Below are positions 18,018 to 27,149 of a stretch of DNA of 39,322 nt, piece by piece. Position numbers and translations under genes: made by a program. Below the pieces are notes generated by a model. The model saw only the letters and a program-made list of their open reading frames with translations. It was not told where the DNA came from and did not search any database. Source of the stretch: Polaromonas sp. (lineage in GTDB: Bacteria; Pseudomonadota; Gammaproteobacteria; Burkholderiales; Burkholderiaceae_C); contig JAKFXR010000083.1 in the NCBI GenBank assembly GCA_021731285.1, positions 1 to 39,322 of the forward strand. Direction: 5' to 3'. Each line of letters starts with the position of its first letter. Position 1 is the first letter of the stretch.

Positions 18018-18998
18018 TCATTCTGACTTGATATTGGCTGCGGCAATGGCCTTGACCAGCTTTTCGTTCTCGCTGAGGATGGCCTTGTTGTACTCGGCCG
18101 GGCCGCTGCCAATCGGGTCGACACCGGCGTTGTTGAAGGTCTGGATGACTTCGGGCATTTTTGCAATCACCGCCATCTCGGCGCTGATGCGCTCGATGGC
18201 GCTGGCGGGCGTGCCGGTAGCGGCCAGTATGCCGACGATGGGCGCGAAGTCAAAACCTGGCAGCACCTCGGCAATCGTTGGCACGTTGGGCTCCTGCTGC
18301 GAGCGCTGGGCCGAATTGTTGGCCACCAGCTTGACCTGGCCGGTCTTGACGAAACCGGCGAGCGACGGCAAGGCCGACCACAGGATCTCGACCTGGCCAC
18401 CAATCAGCGCAGGCACCGACTGGCCCGTCCCCTTGAAAGGCACGTGCGTGATCTGCAGTCCAAGCGCCGCCTTCAGCGCTTCCATGGTCAGATGGTGGGT
18501 GCTGCCTATGCCTGATGAGCCGTAGTTCAGCGTGCCGGGTTTGGCCCGGGCCAGTGCCACCAGCTCCTGGAAGTTGTTGACAGGCACCTTGGGATTGACC
18601 GCGAGGTAAAGCGGCGCGCGTGCAGCCAGCGACACGGGCATGAAGTCGCGCTTGTAGTCATAACCCAGGCTTTTGTAGATGGCGGGATTGATGGAGAACA
18701 TGGAGCCATCGGTCACCAGAAAGGTGTAGCCGTCTTTGGGGGCGCTGGCCAGCGCCTGCGCCGCCACCACGCCGTTGGCGCCCGGCCGGTTGTCCACCAC
18801 CACCGACTGCCCCAGCCTGTCGCCCAGACGCTGCGCATAAATCCGGGCCACGGTGTCGGGGAAACCTCCTGGCGAGTACGGCACGATGAACCGGATGGAC
18901 TTGTTCGGGTAGGCGCCCTGGGCGCTGGCCGCCATGGGCAGAGCCCAGGCTGCAGCGGCAAGCAAGGCAGTCAGCAAAAGATGTCGGCGTTGTGTCAT
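18018..18998 (-). CDS. Bug-family (TctC-like) tripartite tricarboxylate transporter substrate-binding protein
   Basis: This 326-aa periplasmic protein has a signal peptide (MTQRRHLLLTALLAAAAWAL, cleavage near SAQG) and the Bug signature set: YPNKSIRFIVPYSPGGFPDT, VVVDNRPGANG, LNYGSSGIGSTHHLTME, and HVPFKGTGQSVPALIGGQVE. The ATG at 18998 starts exactly at the signal peptide, although the frame is open to 19343 through the Rieske gene. No TctAB membrane genes are nearby, as is usual for Bug proteins in these genomes. Between the oxygenase and decarboxylase genes it probably binds phthalate or a related aromatic acid, by analogy with TphC (inference). Confidence 0.93.
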   Translation of the reverse strand: MTQRRHLLLTALLAAAAWALPMAASAQGAYPNKSIRFIVPYSPGGFPDTVARIYAQRLGDRLGQSVVVDNRPGANGVVAAQALASAPKDGYTFLVTDGSMFSINPAIYKSLGYDYKRDFMPVSLAARAPLYLAVNPKVPVNNFQELVALARAKPGTLNYGSSGIGSTHHLTMEALKAALGLQITHVPFKGTGQSVPALIGGQVEILWSALPSLAGFVKTGQVKLVANNSAQRSQQEPNVPTIAEVLPGFDFAPIVGILAATGTPASAIERISAEMAVIAKMPEVIQTFNNAGVDPIGSGPAEYNKAILSENEKLVKAIAAANIKSE

Positions 18999-19065
18999 GG
19001 GATGTCTCCGGTCGGTTTTTTGGGGGAAATGCGCGGGTGATGCAGGGTGAAAAAAAGGACCGGAC

Positions 19066-20400
19066 CTACGCCGGCGTGCTGGCGCCCGGTGCAGGCGTGG
19101 AATAGGACGGCTCCAATGCCGGCCCCTTGCCCTCCCAGACATAACTGGCAGTGTGCGCCCGCCAGTCGGTGGTCTTGGGAACAATCGCCTGAAAGGCGCA
19201 GATTTCAGTTGGAATGCGCAGCGCGCCCGTGCCAATGGCCGGCCCGCCGTCCTGAAAAGCGCGCACGGCCTCCAGCATCTGCTTGCGAAATTCCACCACG
19301 GCCAGGTCGCTGGCGCCCAGGCGCTCGTGCGTGCGGTCTGCAATCGGCCCCATGGTGACCCACATGGCGATGTCCTGATTGGGAAAACCGGTGATGCCGG
19401 TGAAGTTGCCGGCTTTCATGGCTTCACGGTCCTGCCAGAAATGGTTGCTGCGGTTGCGCAGCGGCTGGTAGCTGTCGTCCAGGTCGACGCCCAGTTGCTG
19501 GCCCAGAAACTTGCGCCAGGTGGCGGTGTCCGGCGTCTGCGAGGGATGGCCCCAGGCCATGAAATAAAACGCTGTGTTGGTGTCGTCCACCGGCACATTG
19601 ATGTTGGCGACGTTGTAAAGGTTGTTGGGCGGAATCAGCGCCGTGGCCGGTGCGACGAACACGGTTGAACGCACATAGTCGCTGGCAGCCGCATTCTTGA
19701 TCGGCCGGCGTATCGCTGCATACCGAAAGCCATAGCTGCCCCGCTCGACCTGCATGCGGGGCGCCTTGTCTGTCGAAGGGCGCAGCCAGTTGGTGTCGGT
19801 CGCCTCGGCGCCATCCACGCGCGCCGGCACCATGTCGGACGAATGCAGGCTGGAGCTGTGCGCCGAGTCAATCGCGCCTTCCAGAATCTGCGCCCAGTTG
19901 CAGGGAATGATGGCCTTGGCAATCGTCACCCGCGCATCCGCCGTGGGCGCCCACGCCGGTGGCACAAATTCCGGTTTGGTGTCGGGCGGCCCCATGTAGG
20001 CCCAGACAAAGCCGCCCCACTCCTGCGTGGAATAGGCCAGGTGCTTGACCTTTTGCGCCAGGCCGCTGGCAGCCGGCTCGGAAACCATCTCCAGCACATT
20101 GCCCTCAACGTCCATCTTCCAGCCGTGGTACAGGCAGCGCAAGCCGCAGTCCTCGTTGCGGCCAAACACCAGCGAAACACGGCGGTGCGGGCAGTACTCG
20201 TCCATCACACCGACGCGGCCTTTGGTGTCACGGAACACCACCAGGTCTTCCCCAAAAACACGGGCTTTGACGGGCGCGCCATCGGGCTCGCTGACCTCTT
20301 CGATCAGGCACACCGGCGTCCAGTGACGGCGCATCAACTGGCCCATGGGCGCCTGGCCTTCCACGCGGCATAACAACTGGTTTTCTTCGTGGGTCAACAT
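19066..20400 (-). CDS. Rieske aromatic-ring dioxygenase, phthalate 4,5-dioxygenase-type oxygenase component
   Basis: This 444-aa oxygenase has a Rieske [2Fe-2S] site C70-P-H72 and C89-x2-H92 (EYCPHRR, LRCLYHGWK). Its mononuclear iron ligands are in GAIDSAHSSSLHSS (D178, H181, H186), with N168 upstream, as in the phthalate-dioxygenase family. It would dihydroxylate phthalate to a 4,5-cis-dihydrodiol using electrons from the reductase encoded divergently at 20533. The ATG at 20400 is preceded by AAGGA. A longer frame to 20451 adds only 17 residues without a ribosome site. Substrate is inferred from the decarboxylase and dehydrogenase neighbours; other carboxylated aromatics remain possible. Confidence 0.88.
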   Translation of the reverse strand: MLTHEENQLLCRVEGQAPMGQLMRRHWTPVCLIEEVSEPDGAPVKARVFGEDLVVFRDTKGRVGVMDEYCPHRRVSLVFGRNEDCGLRCLYHGWKMDVEGNVLEMVSEPAASGLAQKVKHLAYSTQEWGGFVWAYMGPPDTKPEFVPPAWAPTADARVTIAKAIIPCNWAQILEGAIDSAHSSSLHSSDMVPARVDGAEATDTNWLRPSTDKAPRMQVERGSYGFRYAAIRRPIKNAAASDYVRSTVFVAPATALIPPNNLYNVANINVPVDDTNTAFYFMAWGHPSQTPDTATWRKFLGQQLGVDLDDSYQPLRNRSNHFWQDREAMKAGNFTGITGFPNQDIAMWVTMGPIADRTHERLGASDLAVVEFRKQMLEAVRAFQDGGPAIGTGALRIPTEICAFQAIVPKTTDWRAHTASYVWEGKGPALEPSYSTPAPGASTPA

Positions 20401-20445
20401 CGGTTTGTCCTTCAAGCCGCCGGGATGAAAATCCTGCGGAACAGC

Positions 20446-20474
20446 TTGCAAATAGCGGTCAACGGGATTATTCT
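20446..20474 (+). promoter_or_regulatory. Candidate rightward promoter (reductase operon)
   Basis: TTGCAA (20446-20451), a 17-bp spacer and TATTCT (20469-20474) form a plausible sigma70 promoter about 60 bp before the reductase start. Its -10 touches the palindromic operator at 20472-20487. Confidence 0.45.
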
Positions 20475-20487
20475 TAGATACCTAAGA
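20472..20487. promoter_or_regulatory. Candidate MarR operator, perfect palindrome
   Basis: TCTTAGATACCTAAGA has 6-bp perfect arms around ATAC. The core TTAGATACCTAA has the form of a MarR-family binding site (TTAG-N4-CTAA). It lies in the gap between the divergent oxygenase and reductase genes and overlaps the -10 candidates of both promoters, so binding would block both operons. The MarR gene at 22714 is the obvious partner. Confidence 0.7.
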
Positions 20488-20513
20488 TTAGTCCGCGATT
20501 GCGGCATTGTCAA
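20485..20513 (-). promoter_or_regulatory. Candidate leftward promoter (oxygenase operon)
   Basis: On the minus strand TTGACA (20513-20508), a 17-bp spacer and TAATCT (20490-20485) form a good sigma70 promoter with a perfect -35. It lies about 85 bp before the oxygenase start, and its -10 overlaps the palindrome at 20472-20487. Confidence 0.55.
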
Positions 20514-20532
20514 GTTTTTCCTGGAGACCACG

Positions 20533-21516
20533 ATGAGCGTTAACCCTGAATCCACCGCGAAGGCAGAACCGGATTTCATGCCGCTCAAGGTAACCCGCAA
20601 GGAAACTGTGGCTCAGGGAATTGACCTGTTTGAATTGCGTCGTCCCGACGGTGCCCCCCTGCCCCCTTTTACTGCCGGCTCGCATCTGACGGTGGAGGTG
20701 CCCAATGGTGTGCGGCGCAATTACTCGCTGTGCAGCAACCCCGCTGACCGGGACTTCTACCAGATTGCCGTCAAGCGCGACGCAGCAGGACGCGGCGGCT
20801 CGATCAGCATGGCCGACGATGTGCACGAAGGCGCCCTGCTGTCCGTGAGCGCGCCCCGCAACAATTTCGAACTGCATCCCCGGGCCAGCACATTTCTCTT
20901 CGTGGCCGGAGGCATAGGCATCACACCTGTGCTGTCCATGATGCGTCACCTCCAGACCCAGGGCAACGGCCAGTTCAGGCTGATTTACTGCACGCGGGAT
21001 CCCGAGAACACGGCCTTTCTGGACGTGCTGACGGGGCCTGGGTTTGAAGGCAAGGTGGAGGTCCACCATGACCACGGCGACATCAACAAGGCCTTTGACT
21101 TCTGGCCCGTCCTGGAAAAACCCACACAGGCCCATGTGTACTGCTGCGGGCCGCGCGGACTGATGGATGCCGTGGCCGACATGTCGGGTCACTGGCCGTC
21201 GGGCGCGGTGCATTTTGAAAGTTTTGGTGTCGATGCCAGCGTGTATGCGGCCAACACTGATTTCACGGTGCGCCTGCAAAAAAGCGGGATGACGGTGCCA
21301 GTCCCGGCCGACCAATCCATCCTGGAGGCGCTTCGCGGCGCCGGCCAGCGCATTCCCAGCTCCTGCGAAAGCGGCACCTGCGGCTCATGCAAGACCCGGC
21401 TTCTGGCGGGCGAAGCCGAGCACCGCGACATGGTGCTGAGCGACGAGGAAAAGCAGGACCACATCATGGTGTGCGTGTCGCGTGCAAAATCAGCCGAACT
21501 GGTACTGGACCTATGA
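20533..21516 (+). CDS. Phthalate dioxygenase reductase-type flavoprotein
   Basis: This 327-aa protein has the class IA (PDR) order: an FMN-binding barrel with RRNYSLCSN (61-69), an NAD-binding domain starting [17 protein letters not shown] (121-137) with [10 protein letters not shown], and a C-terminal plant-type ferredoxin [2Fe-2S]. The cluster cysteines are C278, C283, C286 ([11 protein letters not shown]) and C314 (MVCVSRA). It would pass electrons from NADH to the Rieske oxygenase encoded divergently. The ATG at 20533 follows GGAG by 8 nt; a longer frame from 20389 is not supported. It overlaps the dehydrogenase gene by 4 nt (ATGA). Confidence 0.93.
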   Translation: MSVNPESTAKAEPDFMPLKVTRKETVAQGIDLFELRRPDGAPLPPFTAGSHLTVEVPNGVRRNYSLCSNPADRDFYQIAVKRDAAGRGGSISMADDVHEGALLSVSAPRNNFELHPRASTFLFVAGGIGITPVLSMMRHLQTQGNGQFRLIYCTRDPENTAFLDVLTGPGFEGKVEVHHDHGDINKAFDFWPVLEKPTQAHVYCCGPRGLMDAVADMSGHWPSGAVHFESFGVDASVYAANTDFTVRLQKSGMTVPVPADQSILEALRGAGQRIPSSCESGTCGSCKTRLLAGEAEHRDMVLSDEEKQDHIMVCVSRAKSAELVLDL

Positions 21517-22733
21517 GCAACACAAACAGCAGGCTGAGAATCGGAGTGGCAGGATTGGGGCGCGCCTTCACCCTGATGCTGCCGACCTTCATCGGCGACA
21601 GCCGCGTCAGTCTGGTGGGCGCCACCGACCCCATCTCGGCGGCGCGCACGCAGTTTGAACAGGACTTCGGCGCACCCACCTTTGACTCAATCGAAGCACT
21701 GTGTGCCAGCCCCGGCGTGGACGTGGTCTACATCGCTTCCCCGCACCAGTTTCACGCCGACCACGCCTGCATGGCAGCGGCGCATGGCAAACACATTCTG
21801 GTGGAAAAACCCATGGCGCTGAGCGTGGACGAATGCACCCGCATGGTGGACGCCGCGCGCCAGGCCGGCGTACACCTCATCGTCGGCCACAGCCACAGCT
21901 TCAACACCCCCATCCTGCGCACGCGTGCGCTGATAGACAGCGGCGCCTATGGCCGGGTGCGCATGATCACCGCGCTCAACTTCACCGACTTTCTCTTCCG
22001 GCCGCGCCGGCCCGAAGAGCTGGACACCCGGGCGGGCGGCGGCGTCATCCACAGCCAGGCGACCCACCAGATCGACATCGTTCGCCTGCTGGCCGGTGGC
22101 CTGACCACCACGGTACAGGCCCACACCGGCGCATGGGATGCCCAGCGCCCGACAGAAGGCGCCTATAGCGCCCTGCTGGGCTTTGAGAGCGGCGCCTTTG
22201 CCACCGCCACCTACAGCGGCTATGCCCACTTCGATTCTGACGAATGGATGGACAACATCGGTGAGATGGGACAACCCAAGTCTGCGCAGGACTACGGCGC
22301 TGCACGCAAGCGCCTGCTGGCTGCGCAGGGCGTCAGCGAAGAAGCGCGCCTGAAAGCCGCCCGCAACTATGGAGGCAGCCTGTACACCCCGCAGCCGGCT
22401 GTCACCAGCGCACGCCCGGCGCACCAGCATTTCGGTCAGGTCATCGTCAGCTGTGACCATGCCGACCTGCGCCCTACACCGGAAGGGATAGAAATTTTTG
22501 CGGACGACAGGCGCAGCTTCGATGCCCTGCCCCCGCCCGCAGTACCCCGCAGCGAAGTCATCGACGAACTGTATGGCGCAGTCGTGGACGGCCGCGCGCC
22601 ACTGCACAGCGGGCGATGGGCCAGGGCCACGACGGAAGTGTGCCTCGCCATCCTTGAATCGGCACGCAACCACAGCTCGCCAGCCCTGCGCCATCAAGTA
22701 GCATTGCCGGGCCATGAAAACAGAAACCCATAA
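21513..22733 (+). CDS. Gfo/Idh/MocA oxidoreductase, probable 4,5-dihydro-4,5-dihydroxyphthalate dehydrogenase
   Basis: This 406-aa enzyme has an N-terminal Rossmann domain ([12 protein letters not shown], about 10-20), the family motif [13 protein letters not shown] and a C-terminal substrate domain with [17 protein letters not shown]. In phthalate pathways the cis-dihydrodiol dehydrogenase belongs to this family (Pht4 type), which suits the position between the reductase and decarboxylase functions. It would oxidise the dihydrodiol to 4,5-dihydroxyphthalate with NAD+. It starts inside the reductase stop codon (ATGA) and its 3' end overlaps the MarR gene by 20 bp. Confidence 0.85.
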   Translation: MSNTNSRLRIGVAGLGRAFTLMLPTFIGDSRVSLVGATDPISAARTQFEQDFGAPTFDSIEALCASPGVDVVYIASPHQFHADHACMAAAHGKHILVEKPMALSVDECTRMVDAARQAGVHLIVGHSHSFNTPILRTRALIDSGAYGRVRMITALNFTDFLFRPRRPEELDTRAGGGVIHSQATHQIDIVRLLAGGLTTTVQAHTGAWDAQRPTEGAYSALLGFESGAFATATYSGYAHFDSDEWMDNIGEMGQPKSAQDYGAARKRLLAAQGVSEEARLKAARNYGGSLYTPQPAVTSARPAHQHFGQVIVSCDHADLRPTPEGIEIFADDRRSFDALPPPAVPRSEVIDELYGAVVDGRAPLHSGRWARATTEVCLAILESARNHSSPALRHQVALPGHENRNP

Positions 22734-23247
22734 CATCCTCAGGCACTGGCGGGAGGCGGTTCCCCATGACCGCATGGCCCATCTGGTCCGCGACACCGAA
22801 CGGGCTTTCAGGCGCGCCCTGCAGATCAGGCTGGCTGAATACGGCGTGCCTTTTGGGCACTGGAGTTTTCTGCGCATCCTCTGGGAGTCCGACGGCCTCA
22901 CGCAAAAAGAGCTCAGCGTGCGCGCCGGGGTGATGGAGCCCACCACCTTCGCGGCGATGAAGGCCATGGAAGCACAGGGCTATATCGTGCGCAGGCAGTT
23001 GCCAACCAACAAGAAGAACATCTATGTGCACCTGACCGAGGCGGGCCGGGGTCTGAAGGAATGCCTGGTGCCCCTGGCGGAGGACACCAACCACATCGCC
23101 ATGCGCGACATCAGCGCCGAAGACCTGGCCACCACACGGCGTGTGCTGCTGTCGATGATCGACAGCCTGGCCAGGGACGAGATGGCGCGGGCCGAAGAGG
23201 AGCAGCCTGTCAGGCAGCGCCGCAAAGCCGGCGGCAAGGCCGGCTGA
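22714..23247 (+). CDS. MarR-family transcriptional regulator
   Basis: This 177-aa protein has a winged helix-turn-helix: [20 protein letters not shown], then [20 protein letters not shown], and the wing [20 protein letters not shown]. It is typical of MarR regulators of aromatic catabolism, which repress until the pathway substrate or a CoA-ester binds. Its ATG lies 20 bp inside the end of the dehydrogenase gene, so it is co-expressed with its probable targets. The palindrome at 20472-20487 is the likely operator. An alkaline tail ([11 protein letters not shown]) extends the C-terminus. It is convergent with the hydrolase gene. Confidence 0.93.
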   Translation: MKTETHNILRHWREAVPHDRMAHLVRDTERAFRRALQIRLAEYGVPFGHWSFLRILWESDGLTQKELSVRAGVMEPTTFAAMKAMEAQGYIVRRQLPTNKKNIYVHLTEAGRGLKECLVPLAEDTNHIAMRDISAEDLATTRRVLLSMIDSLARDEMARAEEEQPVRQRRKAGGKAG

Positions 23248-23262
23248 ACAATCCGCAGGCTG

Positions 23263-24435
23263 TCAGTCCAGCAGGCGCCGCTGCTCCATCCAGTCGATGT
23301 AGCTGGTCGCAGCCAGCGCCAGATGATCAGGCTGGCCCACAAAATAATGCGTCGCGCCCTTGATGCACTGCATGGTCTTGTCGGCGCTGCCCGCCGCGTC
23401 ATAAATTCTCTGCGTATGCGGCTGCGGCACAGCGTCGTCGGCGCTGTGCTCGATGGCCAGCATGGGCACGGAAATCCCGGCTGCGGCCTTCTCGCCATGC
23501 GCATGGGTATCGGGAGACCACTGCGACATCCATGAACGCAAGGTTGAAAACCGGGCTGAGCCCACCGGCCCGTTGTTGACGGTTTCCGGGTTACCCATGA
23601 AGCAGGTGCCGATGGGCCTGTCGTTCGGGTCAATGGATGCATCCAGGAAACGCGGCTCGGCCATGGTGCGGTGGGTCACAAAGCCACGCTCCATCTCCAG
23701 CCCGCCTTTCCTGCGCAAATCCTCCAGTACCTGCATGACCCAGTCGGTGCGCCTGCGAATGCGCGCCTGCTGTGCAGCGCGGAATTTGCGCAGGAAGTCG
23801 GCGCTGTAAGGCGGCTTGATGTCCGGGTTGTAGAGGTTGAGCTCGGGGTCCACCCTGTCCGGGTCATTTTCATCGATGACCGAGGGATCGATCCAGTCGG
23901 CCAACACCACGGCACGCGAGATGTGCGCGGCCTGGAAGATGAAGCCATCAGCCGGTATCAAGTCCGCGGCCATGATGTTGCACGGGTCGCCCGCAGGCGT
24001 GTGCGTGACGGTGGGTTTCTCGGCCTGCGACTGGTAATACAGCGCCAGGGAGCCACCGCCGGACCAGCCCGCCATCACCACTTTCCTGTAGCCCCAGACT
24101 TCTTTGGCGTGGCGCACGTAAGCGCCCAGATCCACCACCACGTTTTCCATGATGAGAGCGCTGTCGTTGCGGGCGTAGCGGCTGGCGGCACACAGCACAT
24201 GCACACCTCGCTCGGCCATGGCGCGCGGCATCGGCAGCAATTGCAGCGTGGACGCCGGATGCATGTAGATCACCAGCGTGCCCGAGGGCCGGCCTTTGGG
24301 AAGGTAGCGGATACCTTCCAGGTTGATCACCCCCTGGTTCCCGGCAAAGCCATAGACCTCCTTGAACGTGGTTTTTTCGGCGAACTTCAGGTGCACCCAT
24401 TCGGCCTGGACTTCGAACTTCTGCGTGGTAGACAT
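23263..24435 (-). CDS. Alpha/beta hydrolase
   Basis: This 390-aa protein has the alpha/beta hydrolase nucleophile elbow GWSGGG (S125) after LVIYMHPAS (oxyanion region), and a late His in GATHYFVGQPDH. The Asp is probably in EHSADDAVPQPHTQ. A large insert (residues about 160-290) distinguishes it from small esterases. It would hydrolyse an ester, amide or C-C bond in the catabolic route; the substrate is unknown. It is the last gene of the eleven-gene leftward operon and ends 15 bp from the MarR gene, in convergent orientation. The ATG at 24435 is chosen over a TTG one codon upstream. Confidence 0.85.
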   Translation of the reverse strand: MSTTQKFEVQAEWVHLKFAEKTTFKEVYGFAGNQGVINLEGIRYLPKGRPSGTLVIYMHPASTLQLLPMPRAMAERGVHVLCAASRYARNDSALIMENVVVDLGAYVRHAKEVWGYRKVVMAGWSGGGSLALYYQSQAEKPTVTHTPAGDPCNIMAADLIPADGFIFQAAHISRAVVLADWIDPSVIDENDPDRVDPELNLYNPDIKPPYSADFLRKFRAAQQARIRRRTDWVMQVLEDLRRKGGLEMERGFVTHRTMAEPRFLDASIDPNDRPIGTCFMGNPETVNNGPVGSARFSTLRSWMSQWSPDTHAHGEKAAAGISVPMLAIEHSADDAVPQPHTQRIYDAAGSADKTMQCIKGATHYFVGQPDHLALAATSYIDWMEQRRLLD

Positions 24436-24465
24436 CAAACGTATCCCGGTTTGTGGGCCTGCGGC

Positions 24466-24996
24466 TCAGGCACTGGCGGTTTCGTTGAGACGGGCATTCT
24501 TCTCACGCACCCAGTCATCGCAGGCGGCGCGCGCGTTGCTGCGGAAGGTTTTCAGGTCCTCCGGGCTGGTGGTATTGACCGTCAACTCCAGACGTATGCC
24601 ATTGGGGTCGAAAAAATAAATGGAACGGAACTGCCCCTCATGCAGCTTGGGGCCCAGCACATCAATGCCTGCAGCTTCGAGCCGTTTTTTGGCTTCGTCC
24701 ACTTTGGCCTCGGATTCAACCTGGAGCGCGAGATGGTTGACCCAGCCGGGGGTGTTGGGAGAAGGCTGGGCCGCGGTGTTGTCGCCGAGGTCAAAAAACG
24801 CGACACAGCTGCCGTCGGTCATCTCGAAAAACAGATGCGCGAAAGCACCGGTTTCGCCGGTGCTGACCACGTCGCCGCGGACGACGTGCGTCAGGGGAAG
24901 ACCGAGAATGTCTTCGTAAAAGTGTCGTGTTTCTTCGGCATCGCGGCAACGGTAGGCCACATGGTTGAGGCCGTGGATGGGTACAAAATTTGCCAT
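24466..24996 (-). CDS. VOC (glyoxalase/dioxygenase superfamily) protein
   Basis: This 176-aa protein has two VOC beta-alpha-beta-beta-beta repeats: GLNHVAYRCRDAEETRHFYE at the start and VNHLALQVESEAKVDEAKKR in the middle. The C-terminal strand IYFFDPNGIRLELTV ends with the usual metal-ligand Glu. VOC enzymes include ring-cleaving dioxygenases, isomerases and glyoxalases, so the reaction cannot be fixed. AGGAG lies 8 nt before the ATG at 24996, and only 3 bp separates it from the preceding VOC gene. The two copies are related but far from identical. Confidence 0.88.
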   Translation of the reverse strand: MANFVPIHGLNHVAYRCRDAEETRHFYEDILGLPLTHVVRGDVVSTGETGAFAHLFFEMTDGSCVAFFDLGDNTAAQPSPNTPGWVNHLALQVESEAKVDEAKKRLEAAGIDVLGPKLHEGQFRSIYFFDPNGIRLELTVNTTSPEDLKTFRSNARAACDDWVREKNARLNETASA

Positions 24997-24999
24997 GAT

Positions 25000-25629
25000 T
25001 TACTCCTGTGTTGATGCAGCTTCGCGCTGCGTGGGTAGGTGTTGCGTGACCTGGTCCAGCCAGGTCCTGTCGCTGGACAATGTTTTCAGCTCTGCAAGGG
25101 CTTCATCCCGGGTCTGCGTCCAGCGCTGCACGACCTGTACGTCATCGCCGTCCTGCTCCTGCCAGGAAAACTCCAGTCGTATGCCGTTGGGATCAAAAAA
25201 ATAGACCGACCAGGTCCCCGCGCCCACCGGTATCGGCCCAATGAGAGGGATGCCTGCTGCCTTGAGCCGGGCCAATAGCTGGTTGAAGCGCTCCTCGGTG
25301 GCCGTGAACGAACAGTGCTGCATTGCCGCCAGCGCGTCACGGTCACCCCTGTCTTTGGCGCCCTTGGGCATTTCGAAAAAGGCCAGCATCACGTCGCCGC
25401 CCGCATCGAAAAAATAGTGTCTAAGGTTCTCAAAAGGCGGGTTGCCGCGGTTGCCGGCGCCCGTCCCCAGACCGGGCGGCACCTTGAGCGCGTGCACCAG
25501 AGGCATGCCGAGCACGCGGGTGTAAAAGTCGATGGTCATTTTCATGTCATCGGTGTTGAGCGCCAGATGGTGAATGCCGCGCGTCAAAGGCGCTTGACCA
25601 TGTCGGAGCCGGGATGAAGCCTGCGCCAT
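25000..25629 (-). CDS. VOC (glyoxalase/dioxygenase superfamily) protein
   Basis: This 209-aa protein has the VOC strands GIHHLALNTDDMKMTIDFYT, a middle HCSFTATEERFNQLLARLKA and the C-terminal VYFFDPNGIRLEFSWQE with metal-ligand Glu. A His near residue 21 is the likely first ligand. It sits between the livF-like gene (16 bp upstream) and the second VOC gene (3 bp downstream). A fused hydrophilic tail (QVVQRWTQTRDEALAELKTL) goes beyond the core domain. Two tandem VOC proteins may form a heteromer or perform sequential steps (inference). Confidence 0.88.
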   Translation of the reverse strand: MAQASSRLRHGQAPLTRGIHHLALNTDDMKMTIDFYTRVLGMPLVHALKVPPGLGTGAGNRGNPPFENLRHYFFDAGGDVMLAFFEMPKGAKDRGDRDALAAMQHCSFTATEERFNQLLARLKAAGIPLIGPIPVGAGTWSVYFFDPNGIRLEFSWQEQDGDDVQVVQRWTQTRDEALAELKTLSSDRTWLDQVTQHLPTQREAASTQE

Positions 25630-25645
25630 GTTTTTCTTCCTTCTT

Positions 25646-26371
25646 TCAGGAATGGGTTTTCGCCAGATTGAAATAGAGCTGACCCAGATCGGGCCGCGCC
25701 GCGAGCCTGACGCTGGCCTCAGTCAGGGCAATGCGTCCCTTGATCATCACGTAGGCCCTGCTGGTGAACGGCAGGGCGATGTCGAGTTTCTGCTCGACCA
25801 GCACCATGGTGAGGCCGGCATCACGCAGCTTGTTGAGCGTACGCCGGATCTCGTCGACCACCATGGGGGCCAGGCCCAGAAAAGGTTCATCCAGCAGCAG
25901 CACGCGGGGGAGCGACATCAAGGCACGACCTATGGCGACCATCTGCTGTTCGCCCCCGGACAGGGTCCCCGTCAGCTGGTGGCGCCGTTCGGCCAGCCGC
26001 GGAAAAAGCTGGTAGACGTAGTCAAAACGCTCCTGCACGGTGGCCGTGTTGCGTCCTGCGAGCCGCACCGTGCCCAGGCGAAGGTTGTCCTCGACCGACA
26101 TCGGTGCAAACATGCGGCGCCCTTCAGGCACCTGCACCACGCCATGCCCGACGATGGCATGCGTTGGCATTTTTATCAGGTCCTGGCCATCCATCATGGC
26201 GTGGCCACTGCGCTCGCGCAGGGTTCCTGACAGGGCGGCCAGCAAGGTCGATTTTCCCGCGCCGTTCGGACCGAGCAGTGCGACGGTTTCACCCCGGGCG
26301 ATCTGCAGGCTGACGCCCTGCACCACCGGTCCATGGCCATAGCCCGCGCAAAGATTGGAAATTTCAAGCAT
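25646..26371 (-). CDS. livF: Branched-chain amino-acid-type ABC transporter ATPase (LivF)
   Basis: This 241-aa ATPase has Walker [10 protein letters not shown], the signature LSGGEQQMVAIGRAL and Walker B RVLLLDEPFLGLAP, all in LivF-type spacing. The ATG at 26371 overlaps the end of livG by 8 nt. An upstream in-frame ATG at 26389 would lengthen the overlap and is less likely. It forms the importer with the LivG, LivH, LivM and LivK-like proteins in the same operon. In this context it probably imports an aromatic acid or related compound rather than amino acids. Confidence 0.93.
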   Translation of the reverse strand: MLEISNLCAGYGHGPVVQGVSLQIARGETVALLGPNGAGKSTLLAALSGTLRERSGHAMMDGQDLIKMPTHAIVGHGVVQVPEGRRMFAPMSVEDNLRLGTVRLAGRNTATVQERFDYVYQLFPRLAERRHQLTGTLSGGEQQMVAIGRALMSLPRVLLLDEPFLGLAPMVVDEIRRTLNKLRDAGLTMVLVEQKLDIALPFTSRAYVMIKGRIALTEASVRLAARPDLGQLYFNLAKTHS

Positions 26372-27149
26372 CGCCCAACGCTCCCACATCGCCGAGGTAG
26401 GCCGACACCACGGCCGGGTCGGCCTGCACTTCGGCCGGCGTGCCCTGTGCGATCTTGCGGCCGAAGTTGAGCACCACGACCCGGTCGGCCAGCGCCATCA
26501 GGAAACGCATGTCGTGCTCGATCAGCAGCACGGCAATACCGCGCTGCGATATCTGCCGGATGATGTCGGACAGCCGCTCGCATTCATGCGGCGTCAAGCC
26601 GGCGGCCGGCTCGTCAAACAACATGAGTCTGGGCTCGGCTGCCAGTCCGCGCGCAATCTCCAGCAGGCGCCCCTGGCCAAAAGACAAGGTGCCCACATCC
26701 GCATCGCGCCATTCGCCCAGGCCGACGAAGTCAACCAGTTCATCGGCGCGGCGGGCAGCGTCTGCTTCGGCACGGGCCGCGCCGGCGGTGGCGGCGAGCA
26801 CCTTCCAGAGCGAACCGGCAAGGCGCGTGTGCATGCCCACCATGACGTTCTCCCGGACGGACATGCTGGCAAAAGGCTTGTTGTGCTGGAAGGTGCGCAC
26901 AATGCCCCGCGCGGCCATGGCATGCGTCGGCAGCCCTGCCAGTGATTCACCTCTGAAATGCAGGCTGCCCGAGGTGGCAGGCAAGGCGCCGGCGATCATG
27001 CTGAAGGTGGTGCTTTTGCCCGCCCCGTTGGGGCCGATGACGCCCAGAATTTCTCCGGCGCGCACTTCCAGGTCCACATCGGCAACCGCCTGCAGGCCCC
27101 CAAAACGTTTGCCCAGGCCTTGCACCGCCAGCAAAACGTCGCCGCTCAT
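26364..27149 (-). CDS. livG: Branched-chain amino-acid-type ABC transporter ATPase (LivG)
   Basis: This 261-aa ATPase has Walker [14 protein letters not shown], signature [15 protein letters not shown] (with the LSFGQ variant seen in LivG) and Walker [33 protein letters not shown] begins the domain. The ATG at 27149 overlaps the livM stop (ATGA) and follows AGGAG. Confidence 0.93.
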   Translation of the reverse strand: MSGDVLLAVQGLGKRFGGLQAVADVDLEVRAGEILGVIGPNGAGKSTTFSMIAGALPATSGSLHFRGESLAGLPTHAMAARGIVRTFQHNKPFASMSVRENVMVGMHTRLAGSLWKVLAATAGAARAEADAARRADELVDFVGLGEWRDADVGTLSFGQGRLLEIARGLAAEPRLMLFDEPAAGLTPHECERLSDIIRQISQRGIAVLLIEHDMRFLMALADRVVVLNFGRKIAQGTPAEVQADPAVVSAYLGDVGALGDA

